From assembly GCF_003144115.1 (NCBI RefSeq), contig NW_020312017.1, positions 116,845 through 180,844 of the forward strand: 64,000 nucleotides of DNA, given 5' to 3'. This DNA comes from Tilletiopsis washingtonensis (taxonomy: Eukaryota; Basidiomycota; Exobasidiomycetes; Entylomatales). How positions within the stretch are numbered: the stretch's first letter is position 1; each line of letters starts with the position of its first letter. A program made the translations under genes and the position numbers. This document shows, piece by piece, positions 21,113 through 32,834 of the stretch. Under the pieces are notes generated by a model. It had not been told where the DNA came from, ran no database searches, and worked only from the letters and a program-made list of their open reading frames with translations.

Positions 21113-23854
21113 TCAGAAACGGCCAGCAAGGCTTCGCGCCGCATCAGCGGCGCTCAGACGCGTCGAAGAAGCGCCCCATGCCGAGGCGCCAGAGTTGAGC
21201 GTTCCTGCGCCGCCGAGGCGCGGCAGCGTGCCGGACGCAGCAAGCCCCGAATTAGGCATGCCGAAAGGGCTGGGCGGAGCGCCGGCGCTCGCCGAGGAGG
21301 GCGGAAGAGAGGGCACGCTGGCGGAAAGCGGAGGGACACTTGCGTCCAGCGGCGCACGCTGAGAGGCGAGACGCGATGCGGGCGATTGCGAGCCGTCGGC
21401 GTAGGGACGCTGCGGTGAGCCTTGCGCCGCCGGCGATGCAAGCGCTGGTTGGTACTGCTGTTGCTGGTGCGGCGGCTGCTGAGGCTGCTGTTGATGTTGC
21501 TGCTGCGCAAAGCCCGCGCTCGCAGGTGTACGCGGCAGTCCAGCGGTCGGCATAGTCCGTGTCGGCGCCTGCGCTGCAGGCACGAAAGATAGAGGCGGGA
21601 CGTTGCCGTTGCCGTTGCCGCCGCCGCCTGAAGAGTAGTAGGATGCGCCGCGCGGCTGGAAAGTCGCCTTGGGCGCCGGCGAGGGAACGGGCGTGCTGGG
21701 AGTCGGCGAGGGCGAGGGCGCGGGCCGAGCGACGGCGGGCGATGCCAAGGGAGGAGCGCTGGGCGCTGCTGCTGCGCGAGGCGTGTCGGACCGTGCGTCC
21801 GGGGTCGGTGCAGGTCCACTCGCGACGGCGGGAGGTGGAGTGCTCGGTCGTGCTTGCGTCTCGACGGCTTGCTGCAAGTACTCGCGCGTCTGGCTGTCTT
21901 GCGCCGCTGGAGGTGCAGTCTGTGGTGCGGCAGCCTCGCTGCTCCGCCGCTGCGGCGCCTCCGCTTGGTCTTGCGTCTGATCCTGCGTAGCACCCACGAT
22001 GGGCGCACTTGTCTCGCCATACACCTCCCTCGTCTCCTCCTGCGGCAGCAGCACGTTCTGCTGCCCCGCCTCCGCCTCAAGCTCCGGCGGCAGCTCCACC
22101 TCGCTCTCGCCACGCACGGCTGCCTGCAGCCGCACCATGTGCGCCAGCATGGCGCCATTCGCAGCGCGTGCACCGCGCGCATGTATACGCAGCGCTTCGT
22201 GCAGATCCTTGTGCGTGGCGCGTGCGTGCGTGGCGAGAGAGGCACGCAGTGAAGTACTGAGAGAGGCCAGTTGAGAAGCCAAGTGCGCAGCTTGTTGACG
22301 AGCCTGTGGGCGATCAGTGGCGTGAGTCTCTCGTCGCTCTGCCAAATCACACCAAGGCAAGCACGCACCTCCTGCAACTCCTCCAGCTTGGCCTCGACGC
22401 GCTCAAAGTTCCCACCCGCGGCGCTTCGGGCCCGCAGATTCTCCGCCTCGCGCCGCTTGAGCATAGCTGTGCCCGCGGCTTCGTGCGCGGCATCGACGAG
22501 CCCATGGCGGACTAGCAGAGCATCACGCGCTGCGCGTGCTGCGAGCGATTGATAGGAGAGGGGATGGGCAAGGTGGAGATGCGAGTGCGCCGACTGTGGG
22601 CAGTCAAGTGCGAGGCGCGCGTCAGCAGAGGAATGCCGGCTAATGCTCTGGGGTGCTTGCCAGGGGCAGAGAAGACTCACGAGGGTGTCTCGCTCGAATG
22701 CTAGCGCTCGTAAGGCAGAGGCAGTCTGCTGCAACACATCTGGCAGCCCTTCGCGCGCTGGAATGGCACGCGTGGCCTCGAGCGTAGCCAGTGCTTCGAG
22801 CCGGGCGGAGAGTGCGGCTAGAGCGCCCGTCAGGACTGCAGGACGCAGCTGTGTCAGCGTCTCGGAGATGAGTGAGTGCCTGCTGTCAAAGCATGCGCGC
22901 TTCGCCAAGAGCAAAGCACAGCAGAGGCCGATGTTTTTGCCGGCGCTGCAGGAAGCAGGGGCCTTGCTCGCTCTCAAGCACGGCTCTGCTGCACGCAGGG
23001 CCGAACTCACCAGCTCCGCTCTCCTCTCTCCTCTCCCCCCTCTCCGCTGCCGCTCTGAACTGCATCTCCAATCTCGTCACCTCCGCTCTGGCCGCGACCA
23101 ATTCCTCGTCCGTGTCGGCACCGCTGATGGCCGTTGCGCTGCTTGCGCCATTGACCTGTCGCGCCGCTCGCAAGCTGCCAAACAGGCCCGCATTGCTTGG
23201 CTGTGCTGCGCGCAGTGCGAGAGATGTAGTGACGGCGCCCGAGGGCAGCCCTAGGCCCGCGCCCACATCGACGGAGAGGTTCCCCGCGCTGCGAACGGCG
23301 GAGATGGCGGCGTCGAGACGACGCTGAGCGGCAGGTGCGGCGCCAGGCCCGACGTTGGGCAGCACAGGCACGTAGGCAAAGTCGGCGTCGATGAGCGCCG
23401 GCGTGGCGGGATGGCGCAGCACATCGGGCAGCGCGAGGAGGCGCGAGAACCAGGCGGCCAGGGCGCGCGCGTGGGCGTGCGACGCGGCGGCGTGTGCGGC
23501 GGCCTCGGCGCCGTGCAGGGATTGGGGAGACGTGAGAAGCAGCTGTGGCGCGGGCGGCGGCGGCGGCAGAATGTGGTTCGGCAGCGCCAGCGAGAGGGCC
23601 AGCAGCCAGAGGGCCAGGTCGGCGGCGCGGCGCTCGATGCGCGGATAGTGCGTGCGGCGCAGCGCGGCGAGATTGCCGTGCGCCGAGAGAGAGAGGGCAA
23701 TGTCGGAGGCGGCGGTGCTGCCGGGGCGCCGGTAGGGCAGGATGGGCAGGTGCAGCTGGACGTGCAGGAAGAGCGGCACGGACGGAGGCCGGGCATGAGA
23801 GGAGGGCGAGGGACTGGCACGGTGTGTGGCCACGTCGGGCGCGAGACGCGACAT
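21113..23854 (-). CDS. VPS17: Retromer sorting nexin Vps17 (PX-BAR)
   Basis: Four exons (23854-23011, 22817-22681, 22593-22369, 22303-21113) give 798 aa. Vps17 pairs with Vps5 in the retromer membrane coat that recycles receptors from endosomes. The PX region (to about residue 200) has LRRTHYPRIERRAADLALWL and ends ADFAYVPVLPNVGP, as in fungal Vps17. The BAR part starts DTDEELVAARAEVTRLEMQF and continues HLAHPLSYQSLAARAARDAL and GGNFERVEAKLEELQEARQQ. The last 270 residues are a Pro/Gln/Ser-rich tail. For intron 1 I use acceptor CTCTAG ending at 22818, with branch-like CCTGAC before it, because it is the only one found that closes the frame; it leaves a helix-like stretch (HSLISETLTQLRPAVL) in the intron. 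An in-frame upstream ATG exists at 23977. Confidence 0.8.
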
Positions 23855-24171
23855 GGTCGGCGACGCGCAAGGGGAGACGAAGGCGAAGAGGAGGCAGCGG
23901 CGGATGCGCTGGATGCGGCCGCCGAGGTCGTGGGGATGTGGAGTCGAGAGACGAGCTGCTCGTCGTCGCCGGCGCATGGCCGATGCGCTGCTGGCACGGA
24001 CGCCGCCGCCGTGCTTCCGTGCGAGTGCGGCGCGCCGCGCTGACGCTGGCTGGCGGGCAGCAGAGGAGAGGCCGCGCGAGCCTTGCTGCCCCGCGCCGAG
24101 CTCGCCTCACTCCTCCGGCGCTGCTCCTTCCTCGTCCCCTCCACCACCTCTCGCCCCCTCCTGTCTTCGCG
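23855..24171. promoter_or_regulatory. Divergent promoter, VPS17 / RPD3
   Basis: 317 nt between the start codons. The last 60 nt before RPD3 are strongly CT-rich, as in many fungal promoters. The VPS17 side stays open in frame up to 23977, so its true start is uncertain. Confidence 0.5.
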
Positions 24172-26910
24172 ATGGAGCCCCTCTCCACCGCGCGCCCCGC
24201 CGCCGCACCGCCAACACGCGTCACCTACATCCACGATGCCGACGTCGGCAACTACTCCTACGGCTACGGCCACCCCATGAAGCCGCACCGCATGCGCATG
24301 ACGCACAACCTCGTCGCAAACTACGGCCTGCAGCGCCACATGCACCTCGTCCGCCCCGCACGTGCCACGCGCGAGCAGATGACGGCCTTCCACACCGACG
24401 AGTACGTCGACTTTCTAAGTCGCGTCACGCCCGAGAGCGTCACGCAGCTCACGGGCGACGGCACGCGATGTGAGTGCGGCGGCGACGAGAGGGGCGCCGC
24501 GTGGGCGAGGCAGCATGGGCGAGGCAGCGTGGGCGAGGCAGCGCGGCAGCGCTGCAGCCATGTGCAAGCTCACGTACACAGCGCTAGAGCTCGCAGCCTG
24601 CTCAGGCAAGGGCGCGACGGCCGAGAGCGGCAGAGCGTCGGCATTGCAGGGCGCACACCGGGCATACTGGCGCAGGCATTCTGGCTTCTCGCACAAAGGA
24701 CGTCCCGCTTTGCTTGGTGCTGCGCAGAGAAGCACCCGAGGGATGGCTGCGTCTGAGAGAGCTGGCGCCCTCCGTTCCTGGCTGTGCTCGCTACCTAGGC
24801 GCTGACACCCACCACGCAACGCAGTCCTCATCGGCGAAGACTGTCCCGCCTTCTCGGGGCTCTTCGAGTTCTGCACCATCTCCGCCGGCGGCTCCTTGGC
24901 TGCTGCTTCGGCGCTCAACGCCGGCACCGCCGACGTGGCCATCAACTGGGCTGGCGGGCTCCACCACGCCAAGAAGCGCGAGGCCAGTGGCTTCTGCTAC
25001 GTCAACGACATTGTGCTTGCCATCCTTGAGCTGCTGAGGTGCGTTCCTTGTGGCCCAAAGGCGAAGCGGCGGAGCTGATCGGGGTGGGACGATGACAGGA
25101 CACATCTCCGGGTCCTCTACATCGACATAGACATCCATCACGGCGACGGCGTCGAGGAAGCCTTCTACACTACCGATCGAGTCATGACAGTCTCCTTTCA
25201 CAAGTTTGGAGACTTCTTTCCCGGCACCGGAGACGTGCGCGACGTGGGCATGAAGCGCGGCAAAGGCTACGCTGTCAATGTGCCGCTGAAGGACGGCGTG
25301 GGAGAGACGGAGTTTGCGGGCATCTTTCGACCGGTGAGTTGCGGTGGGAGGCGGGACGACGAAGGGCAGAGAGGCGCAGGTGACGCGGGCGAGGCACGCC
25401 CCCGAAGAGAGGGCCAGCTGCTCGCGAGGGCTGCTCCACCGGCCAGCATCTCGCGCTAGACTTGCCGCCTCACGCACGTCGCTTCGGGCCTGCCTCTGCT
25501 CACTCCTGCTGCTTCCTACCCGGCAGGTGCTGCAGCACATCATGGACTGGTATCGGCCCGGCGCAGTGGTGCTGCAGTGCGGCGCCGACAGTCTGGCGGG
25601 CGACAAGCTTGGGTGCTTCAACTTGAGCATGCGCGGTGAGTCAGCCCGGCGGTCTGGCTTGACAAAGAGTGTGATGCTGGGCATAGGCGGAGACGAGGAC
25701 CTGACGAGATGCCTGTGCGCGAGCTTAGTGCTCAAGCGCAGCCTAGCAGCAGAGGCAGGTGCCGTGGTGACGGCCTCACTGATGCTTTTTCGTGCGCAGG
25801 CCACGCCGACTGCGTCAGTTTCATGAAGTCGTTTGGCGTGCCGCTGATCTGCCTTGGCGGCGGCGGCTACACGATCCGCAACGTGGCGCGCACATGGACG
25901 TATGAGACTGGCCTGCTGGTCGGACAAGAGCTCGACGAGGATCTGCCGTTCAACGAGTACATGCAGTACTTTGGCCCCGAGTACAAGCTCGACGTGCCCA
26001 TGACGAGCATGGAGAATCAGAACTCGCGCGAGTATCTGGAGGGCTTGCAGTGAGTCGTGCAACGGGAGAGGGCGTTTGCTCGCAGGCGAGACTGACGGTC
26101 CTGGCTCGCAGCGCACGCATCATCGATAACTTGCGCTGCCTCAATCCGGCACCGTCGGTGCAGATGCAGGAGACACCACGCAACCCGCTCAATCCTGCAG
26201 AGCTGGATGTGTCTGACGACGAGGACTCGGATCTCGACGAGCGGATAAACCGTGAGTTGTGACCACCGCCATGCCGTGCATGCACCTGCCCGTCTACTGA
26301 CGCTTCTCTCGGCGTGGCAGAGCGCCTGCGCGATGCCCATGTGGAGCGCTATGGCGACGAGCTTTCGGGCGACGAGGAGGATGATGGCGGCGACATGGAT
26401 CTCGATGGACTTGGCAGCTCTCGTCGAGCCTCAACGCACGGCATGGTGCGCAACTGGTCGCACCTCGGCGGCGGCACCTCGCGGCTAGGCGGCGATCTTG
26501 GCGCGCGCTACGGCAGTGGCAGCAGTCGGTCCTTGATGAACGGCCTGGGCCGCGCCTCGCCTTCCGGCTCTACCTTTGGCGCGCCGCCGCCCGCCGGCCT
26601 CGGGATGGGCTTCAGCAACGGACACGCCGCCAGTGGCTCCAGCGGCAGTCCACTGCCTCCACGACCAAAGCGCAGCTTCTTCGCGGCGCGCGCGAAGAAG
26701 GCGTCGCCGAATGGAGGAGCCGAGTCTGCAACCCCACGACAAGGAACAGCAGCGACACGCCCGCAGATGCCGCCCATGATCGGCCGCGCCACGGCGGTGG
26801 ACGAGCTCATGTCCGAGGCGGGCGGCGCGGCGGCCGATACGCCGCTGGGAGGCAGCCCCAGACCCAGCTCGTTCAGAGATACGCCGCCTGCTCATATGCT
26901 GGCCACATGA
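24172..26910 (+). CDS. RPD3: Class I histone deacetylase Rpd3
   Basis: Seven exons (24172-24469, 24825-25038, 25099-25333, 25527-25635, 25800-26049, 26112-26251, 26321-26910) give 611 aa. It is the zinc-dependent deacetylase of Rpd3/HDAC1 type that removes acetyl groups from histone tails in Sin3-type co-repressor complexes. The catalytic domain is complete: [40 protein letters not shown] with the active-site histidine pair near residue 145, [60 protein letters not shown] and [20 protein letters not shown]. The C-terminal 200 residues are acidic, then Gly/Ser/Pro-rich and unrelated to animal HDACs. Intron 1 (355 nt) carries a 14-nt tandem repeat. Confidence 0.96.
24501..24542 (+). repeat. Three tandem copies of a 14-nt unit in RPD3 intron 1
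   Basis: The unit RTGGGCGAGGCAGC is repeated three times without gaps, followed by a partial GCGGCAGC. It is a minisatellite-like expansion inside an intron. Confidence 0.9.
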
Positions 26911-27201
26911 CGGCACGCTGACTCGATCCCCCCGACCACCCTGCAACACCCCTTCTCCCTCGCATGTATCACTTACCCCGCTCATGACCTCATCGACGCA
27001 CCACTCTGCATCATCACACGCGCGTGCGGCTCGCATGTGGAGGGATCGCTTGGTGTGTGGGAGGGCAGCTGATGTGACATGATGAGACGTGACGCGACGA
27101 TGGATGATGCAGAGAGAGAATGACGAGCTGGAGAGTGAGAGAGGCTTTGAGGGGCAGATGCAGGGCACAGGGGGCCGCAGAGGACGGCCGGGCGGGGCTG
27201 G
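26911..27201. other. Convergent 3' region, RPD3 / RRN3
   Basis: 291 nt, less GC-rich. It contains a TGATGTGACATGATGAGACG stretch with box-C-like words but no matching box D or closing stem, so I do not call an RNA. Confidence 0.55.
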
Positions 27202-29912
27202 CTACGTCGAGATCGACATGGTCTCCAGCGACTTGGAGAAGGCATCGTCGGAGGCATCGTTGACGCTCTGGCGCTTGGGGATGCGCAGGCCCACGGGACT
27301 GTTGGGCGCCGAGTCTTCTCCGGCCGTGCTGTCGGCGTCCGACTCGTCGGCGTCGTCGTCGTCATCGTCGTCGCTCGTCTCATCCTCATCACGCATGCTC
27401 TCCGGCGCCACGTCCTCCCATGAACGATAGAGACGCTCGACCCAGCGGCTGGACAGGCGCAGGCGATACGGGTCGAACGGGAAGAAGACGTCCAGCTCCT
27501 GCACGGCGTGTGCTGGCGGAGGCTCGCGCTGGCCGGGCAGCGTGTTGGGGTTGCGCTGCAGTTGCAGCTGCTTCAGCCCGCCCGACTCGTCGGCCATGGG
27601 CGTCGAGGGATTCTCGGCGCTGTTGGCGCCACTGCGAGCGCCGCCGCGGCGACTGTTGCTCTCGATGATGCTCCAGCAGTACAGCAGGCCCGTGTGCTCT
27701 GCCACGCCCGCAAACTGCCGCACGACCGTGGGCGAGCAGTGTGCGAGCGGGTTGAGGGGACTGGTGATGGCGCGCTGCAGCACGGACAGCCCCTCTGCCC
27801 ACCGTGCGCCTCCGAGCGCAGACGAGACGACGTCAATCTCGGCCTCCTCGTCGGCATCCAGGCGCAGATCGCGCCATCGGAAGCAGAAGATGTAGAACGC
27901 CGCCTGCGTGACGGCGTAGAAAATGGCGTGAGGCCCGTGGATCGCCGAGAGTGCCTCTGTTGCGCGGGCGCTGCCCGGACGAGGCGGTGTGGAAGAGGCA
28001 TGTGCGGCGAGGTGGGCATCGAGGAAAGCGCAGAGATTGAGCATCACGGCTCGACAGTCGGTGGCGCCAATGTACGAGGCGCGCGAGACGAGCGAAGCCA
28101 CGTAGCTGGCAGCGACGATGCGCATGATGGTCGGCTCCTTGCCCTCGAGCGAATCGCCGGCTTCGTTGAGGCCGTAGATTGCCTTGCTCAGCAGCATGCC
28201 AAGCAGCAGATCGGCAAAGTCAGAGTCGAGCGAGGCGTGCCAGAAGAGCAGAAACTGCACGTGGCGCGACTTGAATGTCGGCAGCACGGCGCGCTGGAAG
28301 ATGCCGAGCAACATCTGGAACTGGTTGCCACGCAGCGCCATGGCGCGCGAAGGCGTCGGCTGGTCCGCCAGCAGTGCGGCAGGCTTGCTCTGCGGCGACT
28401 GGCGTGCGGGCGACGCAGACGGGCTGTTGTCGCCTTCGAGCGAGCCTCTGCGCGCGCGCCCCAGCAGCCCGTTGCCGCCCTTTGCTATGTCTTCGTAGCG
28501 CGCATTCTGCTCCTCGAGATGCTTGAAGACGACGGCCATGATGCCGTCGAGCTTGGCAACGAGCTCGCGCACCGCAGAGAGACGCTTCTCGGCATCCGTC
28601 TCGCTTACGAGGCCGCCGCCCTCGGAGTCGTCGTCAGAGAGGTCGTCCAGTCCGCCATCGTCGCCGCCGTCGTCTGAGTCCGAGTCGGAGTCGGACTGGC
28701 CCTCGAGCGCCGCCTCGAAGGGATCCTCGTCCAGTCCATTCGTTGTCGCGCCATCATCCTCCTCTTCTAGCTCGTCGAGCTCGACCTGGATTTCGACCTG
28801 CGCTCCAGAGTATGAGCGGGGAGCCTCGGGGGAGGGGGGAGGGGGGGGCGCCCTTGTGGTGCAGCCACTCACATCCAGCTGCATCGCCCGATCCACCACG
28901 CACAGCAACACCGTCTCTGCCAGCTCTCCCGCATACGAGCACACCTCGAGTGCGTTGCGCACGTAGACGACGTGTGCGGCGCGCCCTTCGCGCTTGTGCG
29001 GGAAGTGCTGCACCAGCAGAGGCGCCAGCTGTGCCGGCAAGGAAGGCACGAGCGCCAGCAAGGAGCGCAGGAGCGTGTGCACGCGCGCGTACATCTGACG
29101 CCGCGGTGGCGCGGGCGTGAGGGCAAGAGAACGCCAGTCGGAGCCTAGAGTGCGACGCCCGCATGAGCGTGTGCAGGCCAAGTGTGATGCCTTCTACAGC
29201 GCGTCACTCACGAAAGCCAAGACCCTTGACTGCCCGCTTGCACACATCCCCCGTCCACTCTGCGCGCGCAGAGACGAGGGCGCAGACGAAGCGGATCCAG
29301 GCGCGTGCGAAGCTCTCGCCGCCGAGACTGGTCCAGGGCAGGGAGAGGATGGCGTCTACCAGTGCAGAGTGGCGGCGATCGAGACTCGAGACGACGTGCG
29401 TCGTCGCAGAGAGCCAGGAGAGCAAGGAAGAGGAAGCGGAGGCGCCCATGGAGGACGAGGCGGGCGAGCGGAACTGCGAGATGAGATCGTGGTATGGCGC
29501 ATCGTTGCCCTGTGGAGAGCGTCAGGAGAGGCGCAGCTGTGCAGCCCAAGCAAGACCGACTGACGCGCGCACGCTCCTCAAAGACGTTATTGACGTAGGC
29601 GACGTACATGCCCTTGCGGTACTGCGGGTTGGCCGCACTGGCGAGCTTCATGCTGCCGCGCGGGCTGGCGGGCGCCAGGCCCGGCGGCTTGGCATCCTCG
29701 AGCTTGAGCAGGCCGCCGCCGCCGCCACTGCTGCTGCTGGACGCCAGTGCCGAGCGCAGCGGCTGCGCCATGCGTGCCACGGGCGCCGGCTCGCCGTCGC
29801 TGCCCTCGAGCTTGGGCGACGAGGCGGCGGCGACGGCGGCGTGCGAGCGCTTCATGCCGCGCGAGCCAGACGGCGGGCGGAGCGGCGAGGCGGACGAGAC
29901 GGCGACGACCAT
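27202..29912 (-). CDS. RRN3: RNA polymerase I initiation factor Rrn3 (TIF-IA)
   Basis: Four exons (29912-29565, 29509-29212, 29144-28873, 28797-27202) give 837 aa. Rrn3 binds RNA polymerase I and makes it competent to start rDNA transcription in the nucleolus. The HEAT-like body is recognisable: YRKGMYVAYVNNVFEERARG, WIRFVCALVSARAEWTGDVC, VYVRNALEVCSYAGELAETV, MQLDVEIQVELDELEEEDDG (joined across intron 3), FLLFWHASLDSDFADLLLGM, YVASLVSRASYIGATDCRAV and VQELDVFFPFDPYRL. An acidic/Ser-rich insertion lies after the VELDELEEED motif, a known site of regulation in the family. The C-terminus is acidic (ETSDDDDDDDADESDAD). Start chosen at the first ATG of the open exon; another in-frame ATG follows at 29855. 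Divergent from NOB1. Confidence 0.95.
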
Positions 29913-30263
29913 GCAGCGCCGAGGTGGGCCGCGAGACGGGCTGCAGTGTGGAGCAAGAGGGGCACGGGAAGATCGGCGGCGGCGCGGGGTGAGCGAGATG
30001 AAGGGAAGCAAGGCCGCAGTGGCGCTGCCGTCACGGAGCATGCGCGCGCGGCGCCTCTCGCCGCCGGCCGGCTGTCCGCGCGCGCAGGTCGTGTGCGCAC
30101 GCAGGCGCCGTGCCTGACCCTGAGCCGCGGCGCGGCATGGCGGCACGTGCCGCACTTTTTTGTCTGGCGCCGCGCGCGGCGGCTTTCGGGACACGAAGCT
30201 CGAAGCTTGCCTTGCTCGGCGGAGCAGCAGCGGCCCCCCCACCTTCCTCCCACTCCCATCACC
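29913..30263. promoter_or_regulatory. Divergent promoter, RRN3 / NOB1
   Basis: 351 nt shared by two ribosome-synthesis genes, one for rRNA transcription and one for 18S maturation. The NOB1 side has a CCCCACCTTCCTCCCACTCC tract directly before the start. A bidirectional ribosome-biogenesis promoter is an inference. Confidence 0.55.
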
Positions 30264-31904
30264 ATGAGCGACGCACCCGCCACGCCGCCCGCCGAGGCTC
30301 CCGCCGCCGCAGTCGAGGCCTCTGCCTCCACAGTCGAGGCGCCCGCCGCGCCGGCGCCCCTCAGCGCCGCCGGCGTGCAGGCGCCGCGCATCGACACGCT
30401 CATCCTCGACGCCGGGCCCCTTCTCACCCGCGCCGCACTCACGCATCTCGCCTCGACGTTCCTCATCCCGCCCCTCGTGCTCGCCGAGCTGCGCGACCCC
30501 GCCGCCCGCGCCCATCTCGAGGCGCTGCAGCGATACGGCGCCGATGTGCGCGTCGTCGATCCCGGCGCCAAGGCCATGCAGCACGTCGCCGCCTTTGCGC
30601 GCCAGACGGGCGACTTGCCCGTGCTCAGCCAGCCCGATCTGAGCGTGCTCGCCCTCACCTACAAGGTGGAGCAGGAGAAGCACGGCGACTGGCGCATTCG
30701 CGCAAAAGTCGGCGGCCCGGTGAGTGGAGCACGAGCCTGGATGCCACAGGTGAGATGCACGACTGACGGTGGCGCATCGCAGACTGGACAGCAGGCACAC
30801 GAGGCCGCGCGCCTCGCTGCAGTCAAGGCCGACGGTGGCGCTGAGAAGGCGAAGCCTGCAGCCGCCAAGAAGCTCGCGCCCACGTCTGCCGCCACTGCCC
30901 TCTCCGCACAGGTCTCCGATCTTTCCCTCGCCGGTCCATCTTCTTCTCGGACCCCCTCGCCCGCTCCCGCCGCCTCGGCCGCCGCGGATGACGACGAGGG
31001 AGAATGGATCACGCCGCGTCCCGCCAAGCGAGTCGAGCCCATCGCCGAGCCCGAGGACGCAGGGGGCTCAGACGGCGAGGGCGAGTGGATCACCAGCGCC
31101 AACATCTCCTCGCACAAGGCCCGCGACTTGGGCCTCATTACCGCCGCAGACGAGGCGCCCTCTGTCGCCTCTCCCGCCGTCGTCGCTCCCGAGGCGCAGC
31201 AGACACGTACAAAGGGCAAAAAGGGCAAGGGAAAAGCCAGGATGACCGTGGCTTGCATGACGGGAGACTACGCGGTGCAGAACGTCTTGCTGCAGATGAA
31301 CCTGGCGCTCGTGTCGATTGAGGGTGCGCGCATCGAGAAGGTCAAGAGCTGGGTGTTGAGATGCCACGCCTGCATGAAGTGAGTGTGCGCGCGGTGCAAA
31401 GGCCTCTGTCAACATGAATGGGCCACGCCGTGCTGAACAGTACGCCCCAGGATCTGCAAGGACATGGACAAGACGTTCTGTCCCACATGCGGCAACCCCA
31501 CTTTGCTTCGCACTGCCGTCTCCTCGAGTGCCAGCGGCTCCGAAGTGGTGCATCTGAAGCCCAACTTCGTCTATCGCAATCGCGGCACCAAGTATTCGCT
31601 GCCCATTCCGCGCGCCTCCAAGGCGGGCGGCGCGCGCGAAGCGGTGCCCATTCTGCGAGCCGACCAGCAAGAGTGGACGCGCGGCGTGGCGCACGAGAAG
31701 GTGCGCATGGAGAAGGAGGAGAGGCGCGCGATGAAGGATGCCGAGAGAGGAGGCGACGGCTGGAGCTCGCGCTACCAAAACGTCGAGGATCTGAGTGTGC
31801 TTCTGGCGGGAGGCACGGGCAAGGAGCGGAGGGAAGAGGGAGGCCTGCCTCGCCTGGGCATCGGCCGCAAGAATCCAAACGAACGACGCAGACCTCGTGC
31901 CTAG
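30264..31904 (+). CDS. NOB1: 20S pre-rRNA endonuclease Nob1 (PIN domain)
   Basis: Three exons (30264-30719, 30783-31378, 31451-31904) give 501 aa. Nob1 makes the final D-site cut that turns 20S pre-rRNA into 18S rRNA in cytoplasmic pre-40S particles. The PIN domain starts after an Ala/Pro-rich leader with DTLILDAGPLLTR (metal-binding Asp about residue 49) and includes FLIPPLVLAELRD and LPVLSQPDLSVLALTYKVE. A linker and ANISSHKARDLG follow, then MTGDYAVQNVLLQMNLALVS. The zinc ribbon uses C346/C349 (CHAC) and C361/C364 (CPTC), split by intron 2. The end resembles the conserved LGIGRKNPNERRR tail. Intron 1 is 63 nt with no stop, so it could be kept in frame. Confidence 0.96.
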
Positions 31905-32012
31905 GCGCTCTCCCTGGTTCCCCTCGGCTTTCACACTCACTCGCTTCGCTACTCCCCACGCAAATCCATCTATTGCCCCCCCCCCCCCTTTCTCTCGCGT
32001 GACATCCCCACC
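31905..32012. other. Convergent 3' region, NOB1 / GMF, with poly-C run
   Basis: 108 nt between two stop codons, including 13 consecutive C at 31976-31988. The transcripts must overlap or end very close together. Confidence 0.65.
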
Positions 32013-32834
32013 CTAGGCGCCAAGCCGCGCGTCGATGCTCTTCTTCTCCAGCACGCCCTCGCGCACGTCGAGCACCTTTGCAATGTCGCTTGCCGTGCTG
32101 AAGTGCGACATTGCCGAGGCGTACAGCGTCGCCAGCTCCATGGACGACGTTGGCGGTGCCCAGCTGTTGCGTGCGCATAGCGTCAGCGGCGCCTGAGCGG
32201 AGAGACAGGGCGCGGACACGCACTAGATGATGACCAATGGCTGTAGGCGAGCAGAGTCAGCGCTGCAAAGAGCTATCGAAGAGGCGTGGCATCCACAACT
32301 CACGTACGACTTGCGCCCATCGCGGTGCTCGAGCTCGTACGACATGACTACGAAGCGCGGCGAGTTCTCGGGAAGCTCTGTGTGCGAGAAGAGAGAGGGG
32401 GGAGAAGGGGGAGGGCACAATCAGAAGCGGACTCGCATGTGTGCGGGGGCGCGCTGCAGGCTCTTGCCCCACCGCGCTGTGCTCCCCCGCCCCTCCTCCT
32501 TCTTCCTCGGTGCCAAGGGCGCACCACCGCGGCGTGCCCTCCCTCGCGCATTGCCCGGCCCATGCGCGCTTGTCCTGCCCTGCCCGATCGCCTTGCCCAT
32601 CCCGACCCTCGCCTCTTCAGCCCCCCCCCCCCCCCCCCCCCCTCCCCCCGCACACTCACCCTCCTGCAGCTCGTCGAGCGCAATGCCCTCAAACTCCTCC
32701 TCAATCTCCATGCGCAGCGTCTTCTTGTCGATCTTGACCACCAGAGCCGCGGCGCCGACGGAGCGCTTGCCCATGCGGAAGGCCTTGAGCCGCTCCAGCA
32801 GGTTCGTCGGGATGTCGACCGTCTTCATCGACAT
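32013..32834 (-). CDS. AIM7: Glia maturation factor homologue (ADF-H domain), Arp2/3 debranching factor
   Basis: Four exons (32834-32660, 32377-32304, 32240-32224, 32163-32013) give 138 aa, the normal GMF length. It is a single ADF/cofilin-homology domain protein; the family binds the Arp2/3 complex and prunes actin branches instead of binding actin. Motifs are VDIPTNLLERLKAFRMGKRS, VVKIDKKTLRMEIEEEFEGI, ELPENSPRFVVMSYELEHRD, then PLVIIYWAPPTSSMELATLY joined across a 17-nt exon. Phases agree at every join. Intron 1 has a G-run of 22 (on the gene strand) shortly after the donor. The same window holds ARPC3, a subunit of its partner complex. Confidence 0.93.
32621..32642. repeat. 22-nt poly-C (poly-G on gene strand) in GMF intron 1
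   Basis: 22 uninterrupted C on the plus strand, separated by one T from six more. On the GMF strand this is a G tract lying 17 nt inside the 5' splice site. Confidence 0.9.

Noticed and set aside
27050-27110. Box-C-like words between RPD3 and RRN3
   Set aside because: Repeated TGATG/ATGATG words occur without a box D or terminal stem on either strand.
29163-30263. Upstream extension of the NOB1 frame on the plus strand
   Set aside because: The frame is open across the divergent promoter and antisense to RRN3 exon 1; Nob1 similarity begins only after 30264.
32600-32660. Poly-C and Pro-rich frames in GMF intron 1 as a coding exon
   Set aside because: The Pro-rich frames are produced by the homopolymer; GMF closes perfectly without them.
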